In this document: piece by piece, positions 33,514-41,836 of the stretch | Layout: each line of letters begins with the position of its first letter | How positions within the stretch are numbered: the stretch's first letter is position 1 | Source: CATQGW01 sp965242565 | Lineage (GTDB): Bacteria > Chloroflexota > Dehalococcoidia > Bin125 | Assembly (NCBI GenBank): GCA_965242565.1 | Contig: OZ251457.1 | Span: 1,736,001-1,800,000, forward strand | DNA length: 64,000 bases | Direction: 5' to 3' | Translations under genes and position numbers: made by a program | Notes under the pieces: model-generated | What the model was told of the DNA's origin: nothing | What the model saw: the letters and a program-made list of their open reading frames with translations, nothing else | The model's database searches: none

Positions 33514-36255
33514 ATGCCGCCCGCCCACGACCAGGAGGAGTTGCTGAACGGCAAGCTCGCCGAGCTGCTGCGTGGGCAGGGGCTGGATGCGCGCCCCGAA
33601 CGGCGCGAAAGCGGCAGGCGGATGGACATCGTCGTCGACATCGGCGGCGCGCGGGTGGTGCTGGAGGCGGAGGCGGGCTTCAGCGCGGCCAAGCGGCGCG
33701 AGGCGGTCAAGGATGCCGACGCGCGGCTCAGGCAGGGGTTGACCACCGTCGTGTTCGCCGTCTGCTACCCGGACGGCGCGACCACCGAGACGCTGGCGCA
33801 GGCCAGGCCGATCTGGGCGGTGCGCACGCGCTCGGAACTGCGGAGCCCGGCCCGCTGGTCGGAACCGGGCGGCGTGCCCGAACTTGCGGAAGCGGTGCGG
33901 CAGGCGGGCGGGGCGGTGGGCGACGCCGACGGCGCGGCGCAAATCCTCTCCGAGGCGTTGGACGCCGCCGTGCAGCGGCTCTCCACCTCCGCGCGGCGGG
34001 CGCTCGCGCAGGAGATGGACCTGCCCCAAACGAAAGCAGGCAAGGGCGCGCGCGAGGACGGCTACTTCACCGCCGCCAAGCGCGCGATGCTGGTCGTCGC
34101 CACAGCGATGCTCTTCCACCATCGCTTGCAGGAACATCTGCCGCCGCTGCGCCCGAGCGGCTACGAGGGCCAGTGGCCGCCGCTCAATTCGGGGCAGTGC
34201 GCGGCGGAACCGGAAAGTACGATCGGCGCGTTGCTCGAAGCCTGGCGCGCGATCCTCGCGGTCGATTACCGCCCCGTCTTCGAGACGGCCCGCGTCGCGC
34301 TGATGGCGCTCTCTCAAACACCCGATATCGCGCAGGCCGTTTTCACCCTCGCCGGCGAGGTCGGCAAAATTGCGGGACTGGTCCACGGGCTGCGCCACGA
34401 CCTGCTGGGGCGCATCTTCCACCGCGTGCTCGATACCGCGCGCTACGACGGCTCGTTCTATACCTCCACGCCGGCGGCGGTGTTACTGGCGGCGCTGGCG
34501 ATCCGCGAGCGGGATTGCGACTGGTCGGACCCCAACGCGGTGGAGCGGCTGCGCATCTGCGATCCGGCCTGCGGCACCGGCACGCTGCTGATGGCGGCGG
34601 CGGAGCGCATCCGCGACCTGCGCCAGCGGGCGGGGCCGATCGAGGCCGACGACGAGGAAGTGCTGGCGCTCGCGCTGGTCGAGAACGTGCTCTGGGGCTA
34701 CGACATCAATCTCACCGCGACGCATATGGCGGCGTCGACGCTGGGGATGCTCTCGCCCAGTACGAAGTTCGGGCGGATGAACGTCCATCGCACACTGCTC
34801 GGCGTCTACGAGGGTACGCCCTACCTCGGCTCGCTGGAGTTCCTCAGCGGTCAGCCGCGGCTGGCCGCCTGGCCCTCGATCTCGCAGCAGGTGGACGACG
34901 ATCCGGGCGCCGAGCAGCCGGGACAGCCGCCGCCGATGGATCTGGTGATCATGAACCCGCCCTTCACGCGCGACAGTCTGCGCCACGACCAGTTCGCGCG
35001 CAAAGACGAGCAGGCGATTAAGGATCATGAGAAGAGCACACTCGACGGTCAGCCGCATAAGGCCGCCGCTCGCCTGCATTCCTCCGGCGGGATGTTCGCC
35101 GTGCTCGGCGAGCGAATGCTCAAGTCGGATGCCGGCACTCTCGCGCTGGTGTTACCGAGCGTCGTGCCGACGGCGCCGGGCAACCTCGCACTGCGCCAGC
35201 ACCTCGCCGAGCGGTTTCACGTCGACACCATCGTCAGTTCGCATGATCCCGAGCGCATCAATATGTCGGAGAACACCAGCATCGGCGAAGTGCTGATCGT
35301 TTGCAGACGTTGGGACTTGGACAGCCCGAAACCACCGACGCGGTTTGTCAACCTGATCGAGAATCCGCTAGGTGCAGTAAACGCGCTAGCCGCTGCCGCC
35401 CAGATCGAGCGAGGTGATGGCCCCTTCGTCACTCAGCACGTTGACCAGAATCGCATCAGCCGCGGCGACTGGAACGCCGTGAACTTCTTGACGCCGCGTC
35501 TTGTCGCCGATGCGCAAACGCTGTGGGATAGCGCGGACCAGCAAGGTTCAGGGTTCGTGCATATGTCGCAGATCGCTGAAGTCGGACCGGAAGGACGGCG
35601 AATCCGCGACTCATACAAGCGGCACGACAAACCAACTGCGTCCGGCCGTCGCGCGTTGTGGTTTCACAAGACCGATGTGACACAGTCAATGAGCGCACGC
35701 ACCGACTCATGCATTGAGCCGAAGTCCGCGAAGACGAACCTCGCGCATAACTACTGGGACCAACGCAGCCGGTTCCTGCTCGCCCATCGTCTCTGGCTTC
35801 CGCTCGCCCGTGTCGCTGCCGTCATGGTAGAAGAACGCGCGGTTGGCTCGCTCTGGACACCCTGCCGGCCGCACGACGATGATCCCGCTACACAGATGGT
35901 GCTCTGCGCGTACCTCAATTCGTCGGTCGGATTGCTGGCGATCCTCGGTGGGCGCGACAACCGCAAACCGTCGTACCCGCAGTTCTCGCTCGACACGCTG
36001 CGCTCGATCCCAGTCCCCAACTTCCCCGTCCTCGGCGACGACGTCCGCGACGAGCTCGCCGACGCCTACGAAACGCTCAAAAACGAAACACTGCTGCCCT
36101 TCCCCCAAATGAACGACGACCCCATCCGCAAGCAACTCGACGACGCCGTAACCAACGCCCTCGACCTGGACCCCGAGTGGGTCGCCCAAATCCGCCGCGC
36201 CCTCTCCGAAGAACCCTCCATCACCAACAAGCGCTACGCCCCGCCCAACGACTGA
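33514..36255 (+). CDS. N6-adenine DNA methyltransferase with N-terminal nuclease-like domain (restriction-modification type)
   Basis: A 913-residue protein. Residues 35-55 (MDIVVDIGGARVVLEAEAG) resemble the core of a PD-(D/E)xK nuclease, but the expected E-x-K reads E-x-E, so cleavage activity is doubtful. The methyltransferase starts near 290; GSFYTSTPAAVLLAAL is followed by SAM motif I DPACGTGTLL (350-359) and the catalytic NPPF (481-484), which marks an N6-adenine or N4-cytosine enzyme of the HsdM/type IIG kind. The C-terminal 300 residues may hold target recognition (PSYPQFSLDTLRSIPVP is typical of the HsdS-like linker). It is a candidate single-chain restriction-modification or phage-defence enzyme. 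It is followed by a coiled-coil membrane gene. Confidence 0.88.
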   Translation: MPPAHDQEELLNGKLAELLRGQGLDARPERRESGRRMDIVVDIGGARVVLEAEAGFSAAKRREAVKDADARLRQGLTTVVFAVCYPDGATTETLAQARPIWAVRTRSELRSPARWSEPGGVPELAEAVRQAGGAVGDADGAAQILSEALDAAVQRLSTSARRALAQEMDLPQTKAGKGAREDGYFTAAKRAMLVVATAMLFHHRLQEHLPPLRPSGYEGQWPPLNSGQCAAEPESTIGALLEAWRAILAVDYRPVFETARVALMALSQTPDIAQAVFTLAGEVGKIAGLVHGLRHDLLGRIFHRVLDTARYDGSFYTSTPAAVLLAALAIRERDCDWSDPNAVERLRICDPACGTGTLLMAAAERIRDLRQRAGPIEADDEEVLALALVENVLWGYDINLTATHMAASTLGMLSPSTKFGRMNVHRTLLGVYEGTPYLGSLEFLSGQPRLAAWPSISQQVDDDPGAEQPGQPPPMDLVIMNPPFTRDSLRHDQFARKDEQAIKDHEKSTLDGQPHKAAARLHSSGGMFAVLGERMLKSDAGTLALVLPSVVPTAPGNLALRQHLAERFHVDTIVSSHDPERINMSENTSIGEVLIVCRRWDLDSPKPPTRFVNLIENPLGAVNALAAAAQIERGDGPFVTQHVDQNRISRGDWNAVNFLTPRLVADAQTLWDSADQQGSGFVHMSQIAEVGPEGRRIRDSYKRHDKPTASGRRALWFHKTDVTQSMSARTDSCIEPKSAKTNLAHNYWDQRSRFLLAHRLWLPLARVAAVMVEERAVGSLWTPCRPHDDDPATQMVLCAYLNSSVGLLAILGGRDNRKPSYPQFSLDTLRSIPVPNFPVLGDDVRDELADAYETLKNETLLPFPQMNDDPIRKQLDDAVTNALDLDPEWVAQIRRALSEEPSITNKRYAPPND

Positions 36256-36275
36256 CGCGCCCCCACCCCACGCTC

Positions 36276-36281
36276 TACACT
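36276..36281 (+). promoter_or_regulatory. Putative -10 element for the coiled-coil gene
   Basis: CTCTACACTGGCC gives TACACT 26 bases before the ATG at 36308. The gene may therefore have its own promoter despite following the methyltransferase closely. Confidence 0.4.
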
Positions 36282-36307
36282 GGCCGCACACGAAAGCGAG
36301 ACATCCG

Positions 36308-36874
36308 ATGGCGATCAGCAGGCAACGGCTCACCGCCCCGCTCGTGCGCGGCAACGTGCCGGAAGAGCACGCCGCAGAGTTCAGCAACGGGCTCGTCGAA
36401 GAGGTCGAGCGGGAACTCGAGCCGCTGGCGACCAAGGTGGAAGTGAATGAGGCGATCGCGCAAGCGACCGAGCCGCTGGCGCGGGCGATCAACGGACTGA
36501 CGCAGGCGATCAACGATCTCCGCCTTGAGATGCGCGACATGCGCAGCGAGATGCATGAGGAAATCGGCAAGCTCCGTGCCGAAGCCGCAGAGCGGGAAGC
36601 GCGCACGAACGAGGAGATCGGCAAGCTCCGCGGCGAGGTGAGCGAGGAGATCGGCAAACTCCGCGTTGAAGCCGCTGAGCGGGAGGCGCGCATAGACGAG
36701 AAGATCGGCAAGCTCCGCGGCGAGGTGAGCGAGGAGATCGGCAAACTCCGCGTCGAAGCCGCTGAGCGGGAGGCGCGCCAGAGCCGCCAGATGCTCACCT
36801 TCGCGATTGGGGTCATCGGGATCAACCTCGCCGCAGTTGCCACCGCCGTCGGCATCATCCTGGGCTTCAACTGA
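36308..36874 (+). CDS. Coiled-coil protein with C-terminal membrane anchor
   Basis: A 188-residue protein. Residues about 15-157 are predicted coiled coil, rich in Glu, Lys, Arg and Ala. They include a 29-residue unit (EEIGKLRGEVSEEIGKLR and onward) repeated twice almost exactly. The last 27 residues (from about 162) form one hydrophobic helix, so the protein is probably tail-anchored in the inner membrane. The N-terminus AISRQRLTAPLVRGNVPEEH is not recognised. It resembles small bacterial coiled-coil proteins of the DUF1640/CCDC90 type in shape only. It lies 52 bases after the methyltransferase and may or may not work with it. Confidence 0.7.
   Translation: MAISRQRLTAPLVRGNVPEEHAAEFSNGLVEEVERELEPLATKVEVNEAIAQATEPLARAINGLTQAINDLRLEMRDMRSEMHEEIGKLRAEAAEREARTNEEIGKLRGEVSEEIGKLRVEAAEREARIDEKIGKLRGEVSEEIGKLRVEAAEREARQSRQMLTFAIGVIGINLAAVATAVGIILGFN
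36613..36786. repeat. 87-base tandem duplication inside the coiled-coil gene
   Basis: Two adjacent copies (about 36613-36699 and 36700-36786) differ at a few positions only. Each encodes 29 residues, so the reading frame is kept but the heptad register shifts by one. Confidence 0.8.
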
Positions 36875-36887
36875 GCGCCGCCCGCCC

Positions 36888-36998
36888 GCGAGCAACTCGA
36901 CGACGCCGTCACCAACGCGCTCAACCTGGACCCCGAGTGGGTAGCCCAAAACCGACGGGCGCTTTCGAGGAGACGTCGGTCACGAACAAGCGGTGTGC
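36888..36998 (+). pseudogene. Relic of a second methyltransferase 3' end
   Basis: About 110 bases closely match the final 110 bases of the methyltransferase gene (near 36127-36237). Translation begins QLDDAVTNALNLDPEWVAQN, nearly identical to the real C-terminus, and then shifts frame by one missing base near 36967; the aligned end still reads AACAAGCG in both. The stretch follows the coiled-coil gene directly. It shows that the coiled-coil gene once sat between two copies of this C-terminus, by insertion or by duplication and loss. Confidence 0.75.
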
Positions 36999-37018
36999 GA
37001 GGTCGGGAGGGTGATGGG

Positions 37019-37180
37019 CGGCCGATTCCCGCTCGGGGGCGGGAATGACGAGGAAAGGGGGCGGGAATGACGGGAGATGAGGGCGGGAGGGTGGCGGGCG
37101 GCCGATTCCCGCTCGGGGGCGGGAATGACGAGGAAAGGGGGCGGGAATGACGGAGAGAGGGGGCGGGAATGACGGGAGGG
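37019..37180. repeat. Duplicated hairpin element, ATTCCC class, with half-sites
   Basis: ATTCCCGC-TCGGGG-GCGGGAAT followed by GACG occurs at about 37025 and again 80 bases later, as part of an 80-base tandem duplication. Half-sites GCGGGAATGACGG follow each copy. The cluster fills the rest of the gap before the enoyl-CoA hydratase. Confidence 0.8.
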
Positions 37181-37189
37181 GGAGCGCGG

Positions 37190-37978
37190 TTAGCGGCCTT
37201 TGAAGTTGGGGGTGCGCTTTTCCATGAAGGCTTTGGGGCCTTCGATGGCGTCTTCGCTGCCGAAGGCGCGGGTGGCGAGGACGGATTCGAGGCTCCAGGC
37301 CTGTTCCCAGGACATGCCCATCGCGCCGCGCACGGCGATTTCTTTGGCGGTGCGGACGGCGAGCGGGCCGTTGGCGCAGATGAGGTCGGCGATGGCGTGG
37401 GCGGCGGAGAGGAGTTGGTCGGCGGGGACGACGCGGTTGATCAGTCCGCAGTGGAGGGCTTCGGCGGCGCTGAGGCGTCGGCCGGTGAGGAGCAGTTCCA
37501 TGGCCCAGGCCCAGGGGATTTGGCGGGGCAGGCGGATGTGGGAGCCGCCGGCGGGGACGATGCCCCAGCGGACTTCCTGGAGGCCGAACTCGGCGTGTTC
37601 GGCGGCGACGCGGATGTCGGTGCCGAGCATGAATTCGAGGCCGCCGGCGATGCAGTAGCCGTTGACGGCGGCGAGTACGGGTTTGTGGACGTGGTGGAGG
37701 TTGCGGGTGTCGCTGACCTGGAGGGGCTGTTCGCGGGTGGCTTTGGCGCGGTTGGGGATGGTGCTGGAGAGGTCTGCGCCGGCACAGAAGGCGCGCTCGC
37801 CTGCGCCAGTGACGATGGCGACCCAGAGGTCGGGGTCGTTGTTGAAGTCGTCGGCGGCTTCACCGAGGAGCGCGAGCAGGTCGGGGCTCATGGCGTTCAT
37901 GCGCTCAGGTCGGTTGAAGGTGATGGTGGCGCGCTTGTTGGGGTAGTCCTTGTCGTAGAGGAGGGGTTGGTCGGTCAT
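37190..37978 (-). CDS. Enoyl-CoA hydratase/isomerase family protein
   Basis: A 262-residue crotonase-fold protein. The oxyanion-hole segments are ERAFCAGADL (61-70) and VNGYCIAGGLEFMLGTDIRV. The catalytic-Glu region reads FGLQEVRWGIVPAGGSHIRL. Hydratases usually have two Glu residues; here only one position is clear, so isomerase or another crotonase activity is possible. It acts on acyl-CoA in the cytoplasm. CGGAG precedes the start. Confidence 0.9.
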   Translation of the reverse strand: MTDQPLLYDKDYPNKRATITFNRPERMNAMSPDLLALLGEAADDFNNDPDLWVAIVTGAGERAFCAGADLSSTIPNRAKATREQPLQVSDTRNLHHVHKPVLAAVNGYCIAGGLEFMLGTDIRVAAEHAEFGLQEVRWGIVPAGGSHIRLPRQIPWAWAMELLLTGRRLSAAEALHCGLINRVVPADQLLSAAHAIADLICANGPLAVRTAKEIAVRGAMGMSWEQAWSLESVLATRAFGSEDAIEGPKAFMEKRTPNFKGR

Positions 37979-38028
37979 GGGGGTACTCCGGTTGTGGTTG
38001 GTGGGTTGTTGGGTACGTTACCTGTACG

Positions 38029-38430
38029 TCATTGGGCGGTGAGCGGGGCGCTGGGGGTGGGCAGCAGGCGGGTAGAGACGCCACGCGAGTCGAGGCGGAC
38101 GAGGTAGGGAGGAGCTTCTCGGTGCGCGATGCGCTCGATGTGATCCCAGTAGCGAAGCAGGAACTCGGCCTTGTGACGACGGGTCCGCCCGCTGGTGCGC
38201 ACGATCCAGCAGGCGACGCCGTAGTCGAGGATCGCGCGGGTTGCAAGTTCGTTCCGCTCCAAGCGATCTTCGGTGAGGACGATCCATCCTTTTGCCGCCA
38301 CCTCAGGCAGCCAATCGTGATCGGGCGTGCCCGGCGCGAAGTAGGCGTCATGCAACTCCACGGGCAGATCGAGCAGGCTCAACGCCAGAGGCACGGACTT
38401 GCCGAAGGTGCGGTCGAAGAAGTAGGTCAT
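38029..38430 (-). CDS. DUF5615-like PIN-fold protein, probable toxin
   Basis: A 133-residue protein beginning MTYFFDRTFGKSVPLALSLL, with TPDHDWLPEVAAKGWIVLTE and DRLERNELATR. This order of acidic residues (Asp6, the Asp-His-Asp group, and the E-D after ILVLT-type strand) fits the PIN-like/DUF5615 superfamily. It overlaps the upstream HTH/DUF433-like gene by four bases (ATGA), the usual arrangement of antitoxin then toxin. It is a predicted RNase by fold only. Confidence 0.7.
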   Translation of the reverse strand: MTYFFDRTFGKSVPLALSLLDLPVELHDAYFAPGTPDHDWLPEVAAKGWIVLTEDRLERNELATRAILDYGVACWIVRTSGRTRRHKAEFLLRYWDHIERIAHREAPPYLVRLDSRGVSTRLLPTPSAPLTAQ

Positions 38431-39152
38431 GCGGCGAGGGAGATGCCTTCGAATTCAAGGGCGATTGCCACCTCGGCCGGGTCGGCTCCGAAATCTTCGG
38501 CGATTTCGTTGAGCGATTCGCCAGCCTGGGAGCGCTCGCGGAAGACCCAGGTGGGGACGCCGGAGGTTTGGGTGATGGGCGCGCCGTAGGCGATGCGGGG
38601 GTCAATCACGATGGGCACACCGCGGCCGCGCGGATGCCAGACGACCGCGAGGTCGTCTTCGTAGTCGAACTCGTAGAGGCGGCGCATGATCATCTCTTGC
38701 CAGACCGTCTGGCCCGCCTGGTCGGTCACGATCAGGTCCGGTGCAAGCTCGCCGGCTTGCTCCAGCGCCTTGAGCACGTGCGCGCCGTCGGTCTGTAGGC
38801 GGAGTTGGGCGAAGGGGTACTCGGTCTCGAAGGCTTTGATCAGGTATTCGTAGGAGCGGCGCAGGGCCTGGAGCGAGACGCCCTGCTGCCGAAACGCGGC
38901 GACGAAGGCGGTTTCGACGAGTTGGAGCCAGGAGAGGTTGACGCCGGGGGTGGTCGGCTGGGCGAAGACGGGGCAGCCACGGCCTTTGGTCCGCCATGCG
39001 CCGTAGAACCAGTTGCGCACGGTGGTGGGATGCACTTCGGCCAGCCGCGCGGCTTCGCCGGTGCGGTAGGAGGGCAGGTAGAGCCGGCGTCGCCAAGGCG
39101 GGGGATCGCTCGGCGCAGCGGATGGTGCGGGTTGCTCGACGGCGGTTGTCAA
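38427..39152 (-). CDS. MerR-like HTH plus DUF433-like protein, probable antitoxin
   Basis: A 241-residue protein. Residues about 28-45 (SYRTGEAARLAEVHPTTVRN) form a MerR-like helix-turn-helix, followed by WFYG and a linker. The C-terminal 60 residues (DPRIAYGAPITQTSGVPTWV, then SLNEIAEDFGADPAEVAIAL) match a DUF433-type domain. DUF433 proteins with an added DNA-binding domain are known partners of PIN-like toxins. The start is TTG at 39152 behind a strong GGGAGGT. Autoregulation through the HTH is likely. Confidence 0.72.
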   Translation of the reverse strand: MTTAVEQPAPSAAPSDPPPWRRRLYLPSYRTGEAARLAEVHPTTVRNWFYGAWRTKGRGCPVFAQPTTPGVNLSWLQLVETAFVAAFRQQGVSLQALRRSYEYLIKAFETEYPFAQLRLQTDGAHVLKALEQAGELAPDLIVTDQAGQTVWQEMIMRRLYEFDYEDDLAVVWHPRGRGVPIVIDPRIAYGAPITQTSGVPTWVFRERSQAGESLNEIAEDFGADPAEVAIALEFEGISLAA

Positions 39153-39222
39153 GATCGCACCTCCCTTGCTGCACGAGCCGCCGCGTGCGTCGCTGGGGTG
39201 ATCCGATGGTAGCGCCCGCTCT

Positions 39223-40044
39223 TCATGGTCTTTGCTCGAATTGGGCGGCGATGAGGGCGAGGGCGAGGATGGCTGCGCCGAGGATGGCGATGATGCCGGC
39301 GTTGCGGATGAGGAGTGCGGATACGTCGACGGCGACGGCGTAGATTTCGAGTATGAGGGGGTCGGGGTTGGCGTCGGCGAGGGTTGCGAAGCGTCGCTCG
39401 GCGACGATGCCGACGATGAGGGCGAGGAGGCCGCCGACGCCGAGCGCGGCGCCGAGGTGGAGGAGGCGGCGGATGCCGCGGGCCAAGGTGAGCGTGGCGA
39501 GGGCGAGGGGGACGGCAGCGCAGAGGGAGACGATCAGCGCGACGAGGGCGAGGGTGCGGCCGCCGGCGGTGAGGCGTCCGACGGTGCCGGTGAAGACGGA
39601 GATATCGGAGAAGAAGTCGGTGACGCCGCGAGGGTCTTCAAGCAGGGCGTCGAAGCCGCTGTCGTAGAGGCTGCGGGCGGCGCGGGCGGAGACGGCGTCG
39701 GCGAGTCCGTCGGGGCCGGCGGCAAGGTCCGCTGGGGTAATTTCCAGCTCCAGCGGCAGCTGGGGGAGGTTGAGCGGTTGGCCTGCGGCAGCGGCGGCTG
39801 AGAGGTCGTCCCAAGCGACGACGGCGAGGGCGTCGATTTCGAAGAGGGCGCGTCCGACACGAGCGAGGAGGGTTTCGGCGGTGTCGCGCTGGGTGATTTG
39901 GGCGGCGGTGATGGTGAGGGCGGCGAGGGCGGCGGCGAGGGCGGCGAGAGCCAGCACGGTCCAGCGTCCGACGCCGGGGCGTCGGCGTCGGGCGGGTGCG
40001 CCGCCGATGCGGCGCAGGGGGGCTTCGGGGACAGAGCGGCTCAC
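39223..40044 (-). CDS. Hypothetical membrane protein
   Basis: A 273-residue protein with at least four hydrophobic segments: about 28-48 near the N-terminus, two around 165-215, and one at the C-terminus (IIAILGAAILALALIAAQF). Between the first two lies an extracytoplasmic domain of about 110 residues. No family is recognised. It starts with GTG and overlaps the RDD gene by four bases, so the two membrane proteins are made together. Confidence 0.7.
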   Translation of the reverse strand: MSRSVPEAPLRRIGGAPARRRRPGVGRWTVLALAALAAALAALTITAAQITQRDTAETLLARVGRALFEIDALAVVAWDDLSAAAAAGQPLNLPQLPLELEITPADLAAGPDGLADAVSARAARSLYDSGFDALLEDPRGVTDFFSDISVFTGTVGRLTAGGRTLALVALIVSLCAAVPLALATLTLARGIRRLLHLGAALGVGGLLALIVGIVAERRFATLADANPDPLILEIYAVAVDVSALLIRNAGIIAILGAAILALALIAAQFEQRP

Positions 40045-40562
40045 GAGGTAGTCGATTCAGAGGCAGTCGATTCGGGGGTGGTCGATTCGGGGGCAGGGGC
40101 GCAGCGTTCCAAGAGCGGCGCGCCGGTGAGGCGATCGACGAGCGCGCGTCCGTGCGGGTCGAGCCAGGGGGACCAGAGGGCGACGAGGGCGATCCAGCCG
40201 GGCCACCAGAGGAGGGCGCGGGCGAGCACTGCGCCAGACCCACCCTGGACGCGCAGGCCGAGCAGGCGCGCGCCGAGCGTGCCGCCGCGCAGGGTGGCGA
40301 GGGCGATGTAGAGCGGGGCGGCGGGCAGCGCGAGGGCGGCGACGGCGTAGCCGACAAGCCACTGGTTGAGCGTGGGGTCGGCGCGGAGCGGGTTGACCTG
40401 AACGAGCATGACGGCGAGCGCGAGGACGGCGCAGGCTGCGCCGAGGGCGGCGACGACGAGCAGGTCGACGGCACCGGCGACGAGCCGCGCTTCGCGGCGG
40501 GCCGGCATCCAGTCGTCGGTATTCTGCGCGACGAGCCCGCGCGATCGTTGTGAATCTGGCAT
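40041..40562 (-). CDS. RDD family membrane protein
   Basis: A 173-residue protein with the RDD pattern: ARREARLVAGAVDLLVVAAL (Arg and Asp in the first helix), a second helix, then GTLGARLLGLRVQGG and a final helix followed by DRLTGAPLL. RDD proteins are small membrane proteins, some implicated in ion exchange. The C-terminal tail has a repeat of PESTxSEST. The ATG at 40562 is only six bases from the divergent start at 40569. Confidence 0.8.
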   Translation of the reverse strand: MPDSQRSRGLVAQNTDDWMPARREARLVAGAVDLLVVAALGAACAVLALAVMLVQVNPLRADPTLNQWLVGYAVAALALPAAPLYIALATLRGGTLGARLLGLRVQGGSGAVLARALLWWPGWIALVALWSPWLDPHGRALVDRLTGAPLLERCAPAPESTTPESTASESTTS

Positions 40563-40568
40563 ACCGAG

Positions 40569-41747
40569 ATGTCCGCTCCGGACCCGCGCCGCCTGCGGCA
40601 GAGTATCGCCGCCGCGCTGTTGGCGGTTGGGCTGCTGGGTTCGGCGGCGGTGGTGGGCGCGCTGGCGGCGTCGCCGCTGGGTGAGACGGTAAACCGCGCG
40701 GTGGAAGGGCAGCGGTTCGAGCTGGCGCGCTGGCAGGCGGAGTTCGCGCTGAATCGCTGGTTGGGGTTGGTCGGCGGACTGGTGTACGAGGAGCCGCGCT
40801 GCGATGCGCCGGCGACGCTCGCGCGGCTGGCGGCTGGCATCGAGTCGGAGGACACATCGGAGGACACGGCGGCGATGCAGTGTGTGGAGCGGGCACTGGA
40901 GCGGGCGGTGTCGGGCGCGGTGTCGGCGTTTGGGCTGGCGACGCGGTTGCCGCTGTTCGGCTCGCAGGCGGTGGTCTGGCCGCCGGTGGATATCGAGCTG
41001 GAACGCGCGCCGCGGGTGTTGGCGGTCTCGCCGCGTTCGGAGGTTCGGCTGGCGGCGAGCGTGCTGCTCTCGCCGCAGCTGGCGCGGGACGGGTACGCGG
41101 GGATCGAGGCGGCGATTGAGGCGGACGGGGAGTGGTCGGCGTGGATTGGGGGGGTGGGCGGCGTGGCGACGTATCCGGCGCTGATGATTCCGCGCGCGGA
41201 CTGGGGGGCGGCGCTGCGCCTGGCGGGGCATGAGTGGATGCATCACTATCTGATTTTCTATCCGCTGGGGCGGGCGTATTTCGCTTCGGACGAGATGCGG
41301 ACGATCAATGAGACGGCGGCGGATATCGCGGGGGATGAGATCGGGGCGCTGGCGGCGGAGAGCGAGGTCGTCGCAGGCGATGCGGCGGAGGTTGAGGGGG
41401 ATGCGGTGGGCGATGCAGTGGGTGGGGCGGCGGATCCGGTCGCGGCGACGCTGCGCGCGCTGCGCCTGGAGGTGGATGCGCTGCTGGCGGACGGGCGGGT
41501 TGGGGAGGCGGAGGCGCGGATGGAGGCAGGGCGCGCGGAGCTGGCGGCGTTGGGGGCGCGGTATCGGCGGATCAACCAGGCGTTTTTCGCGTTTCGCGGG
41601 GGGTATGCGGATCGCGCGGACGCGGTGAGTCCGTATGGGCCGCTGCTGCAGGGGCTGCGAGAGCGCTCAGGTTCGTTGGCGGCGTTCGTCGGGGCGATTC
41701 GGGGGATCGGCTCGGCGGCGGACGCGGAGGCGGCGCTGAGGGAGTGA
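40569..41747 (+). CDS. Membrane-anchored gluzincin-like metallopeptidase
   Basis: A 392-residue protein with an N-terminal membrane helix (about 11-33). The zinc motif HEWMH (221-225) is followed 26 residues later by NETAAD (247-252), whose Glu would be the third zinc ligand as in gluzincins. The rest is Ala- and Glu-rich without a named domain. It probably faces the outside of the membrane. The start codon is six bases from the divergent RDD start, so its promoter must lie inside the RDD gene. Confidence 0.75.
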   Translation: MSAPDPRRLRQSIAAALLAVGLLGSAAVVGALAASPLGETVNRAVEGQRFELARWQAEFALNRWLGLVGGLVYEEPRCDAPATLARLAAGIESEDTSEDTAAMQCVERALERAVSGAVSAFGLATRLPLFGSQAVVWPPVDIELERAPRVLAVSPRSEVRLAASVLLSPQLARDGYAGIEAAIEADGEWSAWIGGVGGVATYPALMIPRADWGAALRLAGHEWMHHYLIFYPLGRAYFASDEMRTINETAADIAGDEIGALAAESEVVAGDAAEVEGDAVGDAVGGAADPVAATLRALRLEVDALLADGRVGEAEARMEAGRAELAALGARYRRINQAFFAFRGGYADRADAVSPYGPLLQGLRERSGSLAAFVGAIRGIGSAADAEAALRE

Positions 41748-41836
41748 AGTGGGTGCGGCGTTGTTCGGGGATTTTTTTCGCGGGTGGTTGGGGAGGATTT
41801 TGGCGAGGGCTCTATCTGGTCGGGCGGGATTTTTAG

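Noticed and set aside
40563..41246. Minus-strand extension of the RDD protein
   Set aside because: It is antisense to the metallopeptidase gene, and the RDD fold starts just after ATG 40562.
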